The notes beneath the pieces are model-generated. The model searched no databases. It was given only the letters and a program-made list of their open reading frames with translations, and was not told where the DNA came from. 64,000 bases of DNA from Acidobacteria bacterium 13_2_20CM_2_57_6 (GTDB lineage: Bacteria; Acidobacteriota; Terriglobia; Acidiferrales; UBA7541), in assembly GCA_001917435.1 (NCBI GenBank), contig MNEA01000151.1, positions 1 to 64,000 on the forward strand, written 5' to 3'. The translations under genes and the position numbers were made by a program. Each line of letters starts with the position of its first letter. The first letter of the stretch is position 1. Positions 35,450-45,600 of this stretch are shown one piece after another.

Positions 35450-36946
35450 ATGAGCACGGCCATTGGTTTGCGATTCGCAAAGTGTGTAGCGCGTCTAACT
35501 GCTTGGACGATTTTTGCCGGCACTTTAGCTTGGGGGCAGCAAGTACCGGAGCAGCTCTATTCGGAGATGAAATGGCGGATGATCGGGCCGTTTCGCGCCG
35601 GGAAAGTGAATGCGGTTGCGGGCGTGCCGGGGAGTCCCGGCATTTATTATTTCGGGGCGAACGGCGGCGGCGTGTGGAAAACGACGGACGGCGGCACGGT
35701 GTGGAAGCCGATTTTCGACGGAGAACCGGTGGCGTCGATCGGCGCGTTGGCGCTTGCGCCGTCGAATTCAAACATCATTTATGTGGGTAGCGGAGAGAAC
35801 AATCTCTATGCCGACATCACGTACGGAAATGGAATTTACAAATCCACGGATGCCGGCGCGACCTGGCAGCATCTCGGACTTGTGGACACGCGGCACATCG
35901 CGCGAATCCTGATTGATCCGCGGAATCCAGAGGTCGTGCTGGTGGCGGCGATGGGCCACAGCTTTGGGCCGAACGAGGAGCGTGGCGTTTTCCGTTCCAC
36001 GGATGGCGGACGAAGCTGGAAGAGAGTTTTGTACCAGGACCATCTGACGGGCGCAGTGGACCTGTGTTTTGAGCCGGGAAATCCACGAGTGGTGTACGCG
36101 ACGCTGTGGCATGGGATTCGAAAGCCGGGACAGAAGGGAACTTCATTTGGTCCCGGAAGCGGACTCTACAAATCCTCCGATGAAGGAATCACCTGGACAC
36201 AAATTACCGGGAACGGGCTTCCCGCGGGAGATTGGGGACGGTCCGGAGTTGCGGTAGCCCCCGGAACTCGCGGGCAACGCGTTTACTTGATTTTGGAAGC
36301 CAAGGAAAAAGACGGCGGCCTCTATCGTTCCGACGATGGAGGAACGAGTTGGAAAAAAGCCACGGAAGACAAGCGAATCCAAGGCTATTGGTATATGAGC
36401 GAAATTTTTGCGGACCCGAAAAACCCCGACGTGGTTTATGTGCCATCGCAAAATCTGTACCGTTCGAATGACGCCGGGCACACGTTCACGGCGATCAAAG
36501 GCGCTCCGGGCGGCGATGATTACCATACCGTGTGGATCGATCCGACAAATCCGAACCGCATCATGCTGGGCGTAGACCAGGGCGCGACGATCAGCCTCAA
36601 CGGGGGCGAATCGTGGAGCACTTGGTACAACCAGCCCACGGGACAATTTTATCGGGTGGCGACCGATCACCGGTTTCCTTATTGGGTGTACGGACCGCAA
36701 CAAGACAGCGGCACGGCGGGGATTACGAGCCGCGGAAACAACGGGCAGATCACCGAGCGCGATTGGTTCCCGGTCGGGCCGGGAGAGAGCGGATACACCA
36801 TTCCCGATCCGCTGGACGCCGATGTGGTGTACAACGCGGGGCCGGGGGAGCAAATACCGGTTCAACTGGACGATTCCTCTGGTTTTTTCGCCGCAGGACC
36901 CGTACTTGCTTTATCTCGGAACGCAGTTCTTGCTGAAGACGGTTAA
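35450..36946 (+). CDS. BNR/VPS10-type propeller protein copy 3, N-terminal part (frameshifted gene)
   Basis: From ATG 35450 (MSTAIGLRFAKCVARLTAWTIFAGTLAWGQ, a signal peptide) the frame matches copies 1 and 2 closely: EMKWRMIGPFRAGKVNAVAGV, KTTDGGTVW, KSTDAGATW, RSTDGGRSW, FTAIKGAPGGDDYH, TWYNQPTGQFYRVATDHRFPYWVYGPQQ. Similarity stops after DPLDADVVYNAGPG at about 36850; the rest to the stop at 36946 is out of frame. The matching continuation is in the +1 frame, in the next entry. Relative to the paralogues about 20 residues are also missing at the junction. Probably a pseudogene unless the frameshift is a sequencing error in the GGGGG run. Confidence 0.75.
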   Translation: MSTAIGLRFAKCVARLTAWTIFAGTLAWGQQVPEQLYSEMKWRMIGPFRAGKVNAVAGVPGSPGIYYFGANGGGVWKTTDGGTVWKPIFDGEPVASIGALALAPSNSNIIYVGSGENNLYADITYGNGIYKSTDAGATWQHLGLVDTRHIARILIDPRNPEVVLVAAMGHSFGPNEERGVFRSTDGGRSWKRVLYQDHLTGAVDLCFEPGNPRVVYATLWHGIRKPGQKGTSFGPGSGLYKSSDEGITWTQITGNGLPAGDWGRSGVAVAPGTRGQRVYLILEAKEKDGGLYRSDDGGTSWKKATEDKRIQGYWYMSEIFADPKNPDVVYVPSQNLYRSNDAGHTFTAIKGAPGGDDYHTVWIDPTNPNRIMLGVDQGATISLNGGESWSTWYNQPTGQFYRVATDHRFPYWVYGPQQDSGTAGITSRGNNGQITERDWFPVGPGESGYTIPDPLDADVVYNAGPGEQIPVQLDDSSGFFAAGPVLALSRNAVLAEDG

Positions 36947-38555
36947 CGGGGGCACCAGCTGGGAAGCAGTGAGCGGGGATTTGACGCGCGTCCGGCCGGA
37001 TGAAAAGGATGAGAAACAAGTGCGAGGGACGATCCTGACCATCGCGCCTTCGGAAGTGAAAGAGGGGGAGATCTGGATTGGCACGGACGACGGAAACATT
37101 CAGTTAACGAAAGATGCGGGGACGAGCTGGCAAAACGCTACGCCCGTGGGCGTGCCCGAGTGGAGCACGGTTAGCATCATCGAAGCGTCGCACTTCGATG
37201 CCGGGACTGCCTATGCGGCGGTCAATCGAAACGGTCTGGATGATTTGCGGCCGCACATTCTTCAAACGCGTGATTTTGGGAAAACCTGGCAGGAAAAGAT
37301 CGCTGGGATTCGGGACGGCGATTTTGTCCGGACGGTGCGAGAAGATCCGGTGCGCAAAGGGTTGCTGTACGCGGGGACGGAACGGGGAGTTTATGTTTCG
37401 TTTGATAGCGGCGAACATTGGCAATCGCTGCGGCTGAACATGCCGGTGGTGGCCATCCATGATTTGGCCGTCGAGCAGAATGACCTGGTTGCCGCGACGT
37501 ATGGCCGCTCGTTCTGGATCCTGGATGATGTTACGCCGCTGCGCCAGGCGGAGGCGCGCATGGCAGCTTCAGGCGCACATTTGTTTGCGCCGCGAACCGC
37601 CGTCCGCGTGCGGCGCGACGAAAATCAAGACACGCCGCTGCCGCCGGAAGTTCCCGCGGGAAAAAATCCTCCTGATGGCGCGATCCTGAATTACGTCTTG
37701 CCGGCGAATTCCAGCGGGGACATTCAGCTGGAAATTTACGACCAGGATGAAAAACTGGTGCGGAGTTTTTCAAGCGCGGCTGCGCCGGCCCAACCAGAGG
37801 AAGCTCCCTTCGTGGCGGAATATTGGATCGCACCTCCACAGGCTCTTTCGAAAGCGCCGGGAATGCATCGTTTTGTCTGGAATCTGCGGTACGCCGATCC
37901 ACGCGCCATGCATCCGCAGTCCCAGTACAATTATCCGATCGCCGCGATCGTGGGTTCGACGCCGCTGGCGCCGCAGGGACCGCTGGTACTGCCGGGCAGG
38001 TATGAGGTGCGGCTGAAGGCGGGCGGACAAGTTTCTCGCCAACCGCTGGAAGTCAAGATGGATCCTCGGGTGCCGGCGGCGCGCAACGAATTGCAAAGTT
38101 CGCTTGAGCTGCAACTGAAAATTTCCGCGCTGCTTGGGAAAAACTTTGACGGCTACCAGCAGGCGAAGGAACTGCGCGCACGATTGGCCGACTTGACGAA
38201 ACGCCCCAAGGAAGATCCCATAGCCGTTGCGGCCAGCACGCTGGATGCGAAAGCCGCGGCGCTTGCAGGCGAACCCACTCCGATTTTGGAGACTCCGAAG
38301 ACAACGAGCTTCATGGCCCTGAATGACGCGTTGACAGCGCTGATGGCGCTGGTCGATGGCGCGGACTTCGCGCCATCGGAAGAATCGTTCGCAGCATACC
38401 GGCGGATTTGCAAGGGAGAGAATGAAGCTCTTGCCGGTTGGCAGGAACTGAAGAACAAAGACGTGGCTACGCTGAACAAGTTGCTCGAGAAGGGCAATCT
38501 CGCTGCCTGGCCCGAGTTTTCGAATCTGACTGCTGAGACTGGCTGCGGGAACTAA
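36822..38555 (+). CDS. BNR/VPS10-type propeller protein copy 3, C-terminal part (frameshifted gene)
   Basis: The frame is family-like from about 36850 (SKYRFNWTIPLVFSPQDPYLLYLGTQFLLKTVNGGTSW) to the end, aligning with copies 1 and 2 through GEIWIGTDDGNIQLTKDAGTSWQNATP, TVSIIEASHFDAGTAYAAVNR, RTVREDPVRKGLLYAGTERGVYVSF, GRSFWILDDVTPLRQ and the helical C-terminus. The ATG at 36822 listed by the track is not a natural start; removing one G from CCGGGGGAGC would fuse the halves as NAGPGSKYRFNW. Without that the C-terminal half is untranslated or a separate fragment. Confidence 0.75.
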   Translation: MWCTTRGRGSKYRFNWTIPLVFSPQDPYLLYLGTQFLLKTVNGGTSWEAVSGDLTRVRPDEKDEKQVRGTILTIAPSEVKEGEIWIGTDDGNIQLTKDAGTSWQNATPVGVPEWSTVSIIEASHFDAGTAYAAVNRNGLDDLRPHILQTRDFGKTWQEKIAGIRDGDFVRTVREDPVRKGLLYAGTERGVYVSFDSGEHWQSLRLNMPVVAIHDLAVEQNDLVAATYGRSFWILDDVTPLRQAEARMAASGAHLFAPRTAVRVRRDENQDTPLPPEVPAGKNPPDGAILNYVLPANSSGDIQLEIYDQDEKLVRSFSSAAAPAQPEEAPFVAEYWIAPPQALSKAPGMHRFVWNLRYADPRAMHPQSQYNYPIAAIVGSTPLAPQGPLVLPGRYEVRLKAGGQVSRQPLEVKMDPRVPAARNELQSSLELQLKISALLGKNFDGYQQAKELRARLADLTKRPKEDPIAVAASTLDAKAAALAGEPTPILETPKTTSFMALNDALTALMALVDGADFAPSEESFAAYRRICKGENEALAGWQELKNKDVATLNKLLEKGNLAAWPEFSNLTAETGCGN

Positions 38556-38715
38556 GCGGAGGTGGCAACTGAATCGTTTGCGCTGATGGTCGGATGAGAT
38601 CCTTCGCCCCGCAAACTCTTCCGGAGCGCAGAAGCCGCGCTTCGCTCAGGATGACATCGATTACACGAAGGGCCTAAGTTGCTGGCTGCCGAGGCGGAAT
38701 GTGGGAACTAAAGGC

Positions 38716-39264
38716 TTAACCAGGAGAGTTCTGAAGTTGAGTGAGATCGGCGAGGACTTCGGCGCTGTGTTTTTCGGCGTTTACATTGAGATAGGTTTTG
38801 CGGACAACGCCGGAAGGATCGATGAGAAAGGTATGGCGAGCAGAAAGTTTGGCGACGCCCAAATTTACTAGGGAATCGTAAGAGGAAGAGACTTCGTACT
38901 TTGTATCGGCAAGCAGCTTGAAACTGAGCCCTTCTTTGGCACAGAACTTTTGGTGAGTAGCTTCGTCCTGGACGCTCACACCGAGGATGATCGCGTTTTT
39001 CTGCTCGTACTGGGTGAGGTCGCGCTGGAAATTATGCGCCTCCCTGGTGCAGCCGCTGGTGAAATCCTTGGGATAAAAATAGAGCACGACCCACTTTCCG
39101 CGGAGATCATGCAGGCTGAGCGGTTTGCCGTCTTGCGAATTCAGCGTGAAGTCCGGCGCGGGGGCACCGGAGACCGGAGCTTTTTTCCCCGTGCTCATCG
39201 CGCGGACAACAGCGAATCCAAGAAGCAGAACAAATACCGCTACGAAGATTCCAATCATTTTCAT
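38716..39264 (-). CDS. Membrane-anchored peroxiredoxin, BCP/PrxQ type
   Basis: 182 aa. N-terminal hydrophobic anchor (MIGIFVAVFVLLLGFAVV), then a thioredoxin-fold AhpC/TSA domain: APAPDFTLNSQDGKPLSLHDLRGKWVVLYFYPKDFTSGCTREA with the peroxidatic Cys in SGCT. The second Cys five residues on, usual in E. coli BCP, is absent; a Cys in HQKFCAKEGLSF lies where alpha-3 resolving Cys residues occur in some PrxQ proteins. It would reduce hydrogen peroxide or lipid peroxides at the outer face of the membrane. Start among clustered codons is uncertain (GTG 39273, ATG 39264, ATG 39258). Confidence 0.87.
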   Translation of the reverse strand: MKMIGIFVAVFVLLLGFAVVRAMSTGKKAPVSGAPAPDFTLNSQDGKPLSLHDLRGKWVVLYFYPKDFTSGCTREAHNFQRDLTQYEQKNAIILGVSVQDEATHQKFCAKEGLSFKLLADTKYEVSSSYDSLVNLGVAKLSARHTFLIDPSGVVRKTYLNVNAEKHSAEVLADLTQLQNSPG

Positions 39265-39310
39265 CTCGCACACTCAATGATGCTTCGGAAGCGAAGGCCT
39301 TGCATGGTTG

Positions 39311-39895
39311 CTATTCCTTTTGGCTGAACAGACCAAAGCCCAAACGAAATTGAATGGTGTTGATGCCGGGATTTGGAGTGGCAAGCCCGGCGTTCGAAAT
39401 ATGCATATAACGGACCTCGGTGCTGATGTTGTATTTGCTGCGCAGGAAGTGCAGGCCGAATGCGCCGCCACTGGTGAAATTGATACGGGATGTTGCTTCG
39501 GGAACCTTGGTATTGGTAAAGACCGTGCCGCCGCCGATTTCGATATAAGGAACGAGGCTGCTTCGCGTGGCGAACGCCCACTTGAAGGCGAACGGATTTA
39601 CCCCCACGCCGTAAGCGGTGTTCGTTTTCTGAACCACGAGAAAGACTGGGACGGCGTCCAACACGTACTCCAAGCGGCCGCGCAGGAAGCCGGGGCCGTG
39701 CGGAGCAGTAAGGATCAAGCCGTAGCGAAAACCCGCGTTCCATATGCCGTCGCCGGATTGGCTGCCACTGATTCCGTGGCCCCCGCCGGTCCACACCTGC
39801 AATTCATGGCCGCCCTCGACAGGGCCGGCTTGCCCGCGAGCGGCCGGCGCATTCAGGAATACGGCAGACACGAGAGCCACGAAAATTTTGTTCAC
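39311..39895 (-). CDS. PagL-like lipid A 3-O-deacylase / acyloxyacyl hydrolase
   Basis: 194 aa outer-membrane beta-barrel precursor with signal MNKIFVALVSAVFLNAPAARGQA. The C-terminal signature STEVRYMHISNAGLATPNPGIN carries the His and Ser of the PagL catalytic dyad (HxSNAG) and the NPGIN motif. Alternating hydrophobic strands such as RSSLVPYIEIGGGTVFTNT and a terminal aromatic strand (FRLGFGLF) fit an eight-strand barrel. It would remove the 3-O acyl chain from lipid A. GTG start with GGGGA upstream. The peroxiredoxin gene begins about 45 bases after it on the same strand. Confidence 0.83.
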   Translation of the reverse strand: MNKIFVALVSAVFLNAPAARGQAGPVEGGHELQVWTGGGHGISGSQSGDGIWNAGFRYGLILTAPHGPGFLRGRLEYVLDAVPVFLVVQKTNTAYGVGVNPFAFKWAFATRSSLVPYIEIGGGTVFTNTKVPEATSRINFTSGGAFGLHFLRSKYNISTEVRYMHISNAGLATPNPGINTIQFRLGFGLFSQKE

Positions 39896-40007
39896 TACCG
39901 CGTCCCCTTCGGATTCTTTGATTCCCGGTACGCAGGCCTAGGTGCAAAGAAGATATAGAAAATTTGTTCGAAAGGCGAATAACTTGTAAATCGGGCCCGG
40001 ATTCCCG

Positions 40008-40050
40008 TTGACACCCGGATGTATTAAGCATAGTTTACTAATATAGTTTA
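40008..40050 (+). promoter_or_regulatory. Candidate promoter for the OprB-like porin gene
   Basis: A consensus -35 TTGACA lies at 40008-40013. Seventeen bases on is TAGTTT, a weak -10, at 40031-40036. The octamer ATAGTTTA is repeated at 40030-40037 and 40043-40050 in an AT-rich stretch that stands out from the GC-rich surroundings. Confidence 0.35.
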
Positions 40051-40193
40051 GTGCGATTAACCACGGTTAGGTTTGGGAGGATGTGAATTCCAGAGCGGTT
40101 CATCGTTTGGTGACCGACGGTGTTCTACAAGGTTAGCAAATGGCCGCCAGTCCGGCATCGCAGGTTAGCCGCGTGGACCAAGGAAGCAGGGGA

Positions 40194-41621
40194 ATGCAAG
40201 AGCACAAGCTGCCGTCTCGTCTCGAAATCGGGGTAATCCTTGCGACTTTGTTTTTGTGCGGTGTGCCGCGGCTGTGCGCTCAAGATACGGCTGTAACCCC
40301 GGGACAACAAGTGCACCGGGCGCCTGAGCAGAGCGCCGAAGCTGATCCGCCAACCCTATTTCCACATCCGGAGACGGACCGTTGGTGGATCTCCGGCCAG
40401 GCGAATTTTATATCGCAGTGGCATCCGGCGTTTCATTCGCCCTACCAAGGGCCACGAAGCTTGCCTCCACAGGCCCAAGATGCCACCTCGCGCGTCCTTA
40501 CGCTTTTTACCGGGGTTCGATTGACGGACACAACGGAATTCCTCTGCCACGTCCAGGAGACCGGCGGCCACGGAATCGGCGAGGCAGTTGGACTGGCGGG
40601 CGTCACCAATCTGGACATCGTGCGAAATCCTAACCTCAGCAAAGCGCCGTACATCGCTCGACTCATGTGGCACCAGGTCATTCCTCTTGGCGGCAGCAAA
40701 ATTAGCAACGCCCGGTCGCCACTCTCGCTTTTTCCCTCGCTTCCCGAACGCCGGCTCGAAATCCGGTTCGGAAAGTTCAGCCTGGCGGACCTTTTCGACA
40801 ACAATACATACGGCACAGACACCAGCTTCCAGTTCATGAACTGGACCGTAGATAACAACGGCGCGTATGACTATGCGGCAGACACGCGAGGGTTCACGTT
40901 CGCCGCGATGCTTGAATACCACGAGCGGCGCTGGGCGGTGCGATTTGCGGAAGCGTTGATGCCGAAAGTCGCCAACGGAATTCATTTGGACGCGAACATG
41001 AGCCGGGCCCACGCTGAAAATCTTGAATTCGAGTTACATGGCACCGTCTTCGGACACCAGGAAGGCATGGTGCGTTTTGTTAGTTACGTCAATCACGCCA
41101 ACATGGGGAGTTACCGCGTGGCGATCGACAATGTCCTCGCCGGGATCACACCCCAACCGGACATCACCGCCCATCCTTTACAAACCACTATCAAATACGG
41201 GTTTGGCCTCAATTTCGAACAGCCACTCAAAGACTGGATGGGAGTGTTCGGCAGGTGGGGATGGAACGAAGGACGGCATGAATCGTTCGTCTACACCGAA
41301 GTGGATGAGACGGCAGAAATAGGCGTTGCCGGCAGCGGTAGACGGTGGAACAGGAAATTCGACCGTGCCGGACTGGTTTTCGTTACGAACGGCATCTCGC
41401 GGGACCACCAGGAATATCTCGCACTCGGTGGCGCGGGATTTCTTCTGGGCGATGGCCGTCTGAACTACGGGCGCGAGAACATTGTTGAGAGCTACTATAC
41501 CGTTCACGTATGGCGCGGGATTTATCCTTCGTTTGGCGTGCAGCACATCAAGAATCCTGGGTACAACCGGGACCGCGGACCGGTAGTGGTGCCGACCTTG
41601 CGGATCCATCTGGAATTGTAG
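40194..41621 (+). CDS. OprB-like carbohydrate-selective outer-membrane porin
   Basis: 475 aa from ATG 40194, which gives signal peptide RLEIGVILATLFLCGVPRLCAQ; ATG 40140 (track start) would add 18 residues. The mature protein begins with a disordered stretch, then WWISGQANFISQWHPAFHSPYQGPRSLPP, RVLTLFTGVRLTDTTEFLCHVQETGG and long alternating strands, with FGKFSLADLFDNNTYGTDTSFQFMNW as in OprB. It ends PTLRIHLEL, a short C-terminal strand with terminal hydrophobic residue. It would form a channel for sugars or other small solutes. No sugar operon adjoins it, so specificity is unknown. Confidence 0.8.
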   Translation: MQEHKLPSRLEIGVILATLFLCGVPRLCAQDTAVTPGQQVHRAPEQSAEADPPTLFPHPETDRWWISGQANFISQWHPAFHSPYQGPRSLPPQAQDATSRVLTLFTGVRLTDTTEFLCHVQETGGHGIGEAVGLAGVTNLDIVRNPNLSKAPYIARLMWHQVIPLGGSKISNARSPLSLFPSLPERRLEIRFGKFSLADLFDNNTYGTDTSFQFMNWTVDNNGAYDYAADTRGFTFAAMLEYHERRWAVRFAEALMPKVANGIHLDANMSRAHAENLEFELHGTVFGHQEGMVRFVSYVNHANMGSYRVAIDNVLAGITPQPDITAHPLQTTIKYGFGLNFEQPLKDWMGVFGRWGWNEGRHESFVYTEVDETAEIGVAGSGRRWNRKFDRAGLVFVTNGISRDHQEYLALGGAGFLLGDGRLNYGRENIVESYYTVHVWRGIYPSFGVQHIKNPGYNRDRGPVVVPTLRIHLEL

Positions 41622-41765
41622 TTCCCCGTGTTGCGAAATTGCTTGGCAGCCGGGCGAAAGTCTGCTAACTAAGTGCTGCTGATTTCGTCCCAGTAATTAA
41701 GATTGGCCGTTTTGGTTCCTTCCGTTTAGAGTAGTGTCGCAAACCGTTGGGGTGGGGGAGAGTTC

Positions 41766-42566
41766 ATGAAAGCAGAGTTGCGGCGGACTCCGTTTAGGGG
41801 GTTCGCAAGCGTCTTCCGTTTTTTTCTTCTTGTGTCGGCCGCCATCGGATTTTTTTCGTCGGCCGCCCGTGCACAAACCGTTGATGAGGTCATCGCGAAA
41901 AATATTCAGGCGAAAGGCGGAGCCGACAAGCTGAAATCCGTGCGCACCATCCGCACGACGGCAAAGTTCAGCCAGGGCCCGTTTCGCGCCGAATTTCGTC
42001 AAGAAAACAAGCGCGCCGACAAGGTTCGAGAAGAACTGATCATCCAAGGTCTGGCCCAGGTGCAAGCCTACGATGGCAAGACCGGATGGCAGATTTCCCC
42101 GTTCGGCGGCCGCAAAGATCCGGAGTTGCTCTCGCAGGACGACGCTAAAAGCCTGGTCGTGGACGCAGATATCGATGGGCCGCTCGTGGATTACAAGGAG
42201 AAGGGACATAAGGCCGAGCTTGTGGGGCACGATTCGATGGAAGGAACGGATTGTTTCAAGATCAAACTGAGCATGAAAAACGGGGACGTGCGCTACTACT
42301 ATCTCGACGCGGACTCGTATCTCGAGCTGAAAGTGGAAGTTCAGACCACCATTCGCGGCGCGCTGCAGGAATCCGAGCTGTATTACGGCGACTACGAGCA
42401 GGTGAACGGCATCTATTATCCCTTTGCCGTCGAGCAAGCGCAAAAAGGCAGCGCTTCGCGGGCACAGTTCTCCGTCGAAAAAATTGAACAAAATATTCCG
42501 CTGGAAGACGCACACTTCGCGATGCCGGTGTCCAAGCCGGAGACAAAGGCGCCAGCCGGAAAGTGA
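41766..42566 (+). CDS. Exported LolA-like outer-membrane lipoprotein-sorting family protein
   Basis: 266 aa, signal segment FRFFLLVSAAIGFFSSAARAQ. The mature part begins VDEVIAKNIQAKGGADKLKSVRTIRTTAKF, which is the usual start of LolA/LolB-fold exported proteins, followed by beta strands (VQAYDGKTGWQISPFGG, HDSMEGTDCFKIKLSMKNGDVRYYYLDADSYLELKVE, SELYYGDYEQVNGIYYPF). The fold binds lipid acyl chains in LolA; the role of this branch is unknown. Ends 82 bases before propeller copy 4 and is probably in one transcript with it. Confidence 0.8.
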   Translation: MKAELRRTPFRGFASVFRFFLLVSAAIGFFSSAARAQTVDEVIAKNIQAKGGADKLKSVRTIRTTAKFSQGPFRAEFRQENKRADKVREELIIQGLAQVQAYDGKTGWQISPFGGRKDPELLSQDDAKSLVVDADIDGPLVDYKEKGHKAELVGHDSMEGTDCFKIKLSMKNGDVRYYYLDADSYLELKVEVQTTIRGALQESELYYGDYEQVNGIYYPFAVEQAQKGSASRAQFSVEKIEQNIPLEDAHFAMPVSKPETKAPAGK

Positions 42567-42647
42567 TTTTCCATCACGCGAATATCCATGGATCGACCAA
42601 GACCCCATAAACCTAGCTTCTACTTTATCGCCGAGGAATCCGCCGAT

Positions 42648-45600
42648 ATGCGCAAGTCAATCCGTTGCTTTGCTGTTGTGACGATTGTGTTTCTCGTGAC
42701 GATGATTTTCGCCGGGCCCGTGCTGGCGCAAGACGTCAAATTCGACTCGGACACCATCTCCGGCCTCGGGGCGCGGAACATCGGCTCCGCCGCCATGAGC
42801 GGGCGCGTGGCGGCGATTGCCGCGGTGAAAGAAGACGGCCGCCTGACTGTGTACCTTGGGGCAGCCAGCGGCGGCGTCTGGAAATCCTCGAACGGCGGCA
42901 CAACGTTCAAGCCGGTTTTCGACAAGGAGTCCGCGCAGTCGATTGGCGCGGTGGCGATTGATCCGCAAGCGCCGAAAACGATCTGGGCCGGCACCGGCGA
43001 GGCATGGACGCGAAACAGCGTGTCGATCGGCACAGGCATCTACAAGTCGACGGACGGCGGCGACAGTTGGACCAACATGGGGCTCCAGAACTCCGAGCGC
43101 ATCGCGAAAATCATCATCGATCCGAAAAACAGCGACACGGTTTACGCATGCGTGCCGGGAAGATTGTGGAGCGACAGCGAGGATCGCGGCGTTTACAAAA
43201 CGCCTGACGGCGGGAAGAGCTGGAACAAGATTCTGAAGGGCGCGAACCTCTCGACCGGATGTTCGATGATTTCCATGAATCCCCAAGAGCCGAAGACGCT
43301 TTTCGCAGGCATGTGGGACTTCCGGCGGAAAGGCTGGACTTTCCGATCGGGCGGCGAGAATGCCACCGCACCGAGCGGCAGCGGATTTTTCCAGACCATG
43401 GATGGCGGCGCCACGTGGAAAGAGCTGGACGACAAGAGCGCCAAAGGGTTGCCGGCGAAACCGTGGGGGCGCATTGCCGTTACGATCGCTCCGTCAAAAC
43501 CAAACGTTGTTTACGCCATGATCGAGTCGACGCGCAGCGCGCTTTTCCGCTCCGATGATGGGGGCAAAACGTGGGAAGAGCGCGACCGCAGCAATTGGAT
43601 GGTATGGCGGCCATTTTATTTCGCGAACCTGATCGTAGATCCGAAAAACGAGAACAAAGTTTACAAGCCGGACCTTACCTTGATCATGAGCGAGGACGGC
43701 GGCAGAAGTTTCAGCGGAATCGGAAACGGAGCGCACGGGGATTTCCACGATGTTTGGGTGAATCCCGACAATACCGATCACCTCATCGTCGGTGATGACG
43801 GCGGCGTTTGGTATTCCTACGATGGCGGCAATACCTGGTGGAAGGGCAATAATCTGCCGATTTCGCAGTTCTATCACGTGAGCGTGGACAACGCCGACCC
43901 CTATCACGTTTTTGGCGGGCTGCAGGACAACAGCGTGTGGGTAGGCGATTCGCAATACCCTGGCGGAATCACCAATGGCCGCTGGGAAAATATTTTTGGA
44001 GGAGACGGATTCTGGGTGTTTCCCGATCCGGCCGATGCAAACTATGTTTACGCTGAATCGCAAGGCGGCTTTATTGGGCGAGTCAATCGGGTCACGCTCG
44101 AAGGCCGTCTGATCAAGCCGGAACAGAACTACGGAGAGGGCAAGCTGCGATTCAACTGGAACACGCCAATCCATATGAGTCCGAATGAGAAGGGAACGAT
44201 TTATATTGGTGCGCAATTCCTGTTCCGCTCGCGCGACCACGGGCAATCGTGGGAGCGCATCTCTCCCGATCTCACCACCAATGATCCAGAGAAACAGAAG
44301 CAGGAAGAGTCCGGCGGTGTGACCGTGGACAATTCTTATGCCGAGATGCACACGACGATCTATTCGATCAGCGAATCGCCGCGCGATGGTCAAACGATCT
44401 GGGTTGGAACCGACGATGGAAATCTTCAGCTGACGCGCGACGGCGCGAAGTCCTGGACGAACGTCGTCGGCAATGTTCCGAATCTGCCAAAGGCCTCGTG
44501 GGTTTCGTGGGTGGAAGCCAGCTTGTATGACGCGGGCACGGCCTACGCAACGTTCGATCGCCACACGTTTGGAGACATGGAGCCGCACGTCTTCAAAACC
44601 ACCGACTACGGGAAGACTTGGACGTCCATCGTCACGGCGGACAGCGGAGTGCGCGGTTACGCGCACGTCATCAAGGAAGACACGGTGAAGCCCAATTTGC
44701 TTTTCCTCGGCACTGAGTTTGGCCTCTGGATTTCGCTGGATGGCGGCAAGCACTGGGCGCAATACAAAGGCCATGAGTTCCCGATGGTGGCCGTGCGGGA
44801 CATCGTGGTGCACCCGCGCGAATCGGATCTGGTGATCGCCACGCATGGGCGCGGCATCTGGATTGTGGATGACATCACGCCGCTGCGGAAGCTGACTCCC
44901 GAAGTCATGGCGCAAGAGGCGGTCTTCCTCCAGGCCAAGCCCGCGCAGCAGCGGTTGCCCGCGAATGGCGGCTGGGTGGAAGGAAGCGCGGTGTACACGG
45001 GGCCCAATCCTCCGGACGCGGCACTGATTACCTACTACCAGAGCAAGCGCCACATTTTTGGAAAGATGAAGCTGGAAATTTTCGACTCGCAAGGCAAGCT
45101 TGTGGACACGCTTCCTCCGAACAGCCGCCGCGGCATTAGCCGCGTGGAATGGCCCATGCGGCTGAAGGCGCCGCACGTTCCGCCCGCGGCCACGGCTGCG
45201 TTTGAAGCAGCGCAGGGTCCCAGAGTTTTGCCGGGCACGTACACGGTGAAGATGACGCGCGGCAAAGAGACTTATAGCACGCCCCTTGTGCTGGAGCTCG
45301 ATCCCCGCGCGAAGTTCACTCTGGAAGACCGCAAACTGGAATTCGACGCGGCGATGCGCCTCCACCGGCTGCTCGGAGAGATGAGCTTCGATGTCGACCG
45401 CATCAACGGCGTGCATAACGCGCTCGTGGAGCGTGGCGCAAAACTGAAGGGCGACGCCACTTTCGGCAAACGGCTGCAGGAACTCGCCGGCAAAGTGGAA
45501 GCCATGCGCAAGAAAATCGTGGCCACCACGGAGGGAGGCGCCATCACCGGCGAGGAGCGCATCCGCGAAAAAACGACGCAACTCTATGGCGCCGTTTTGA

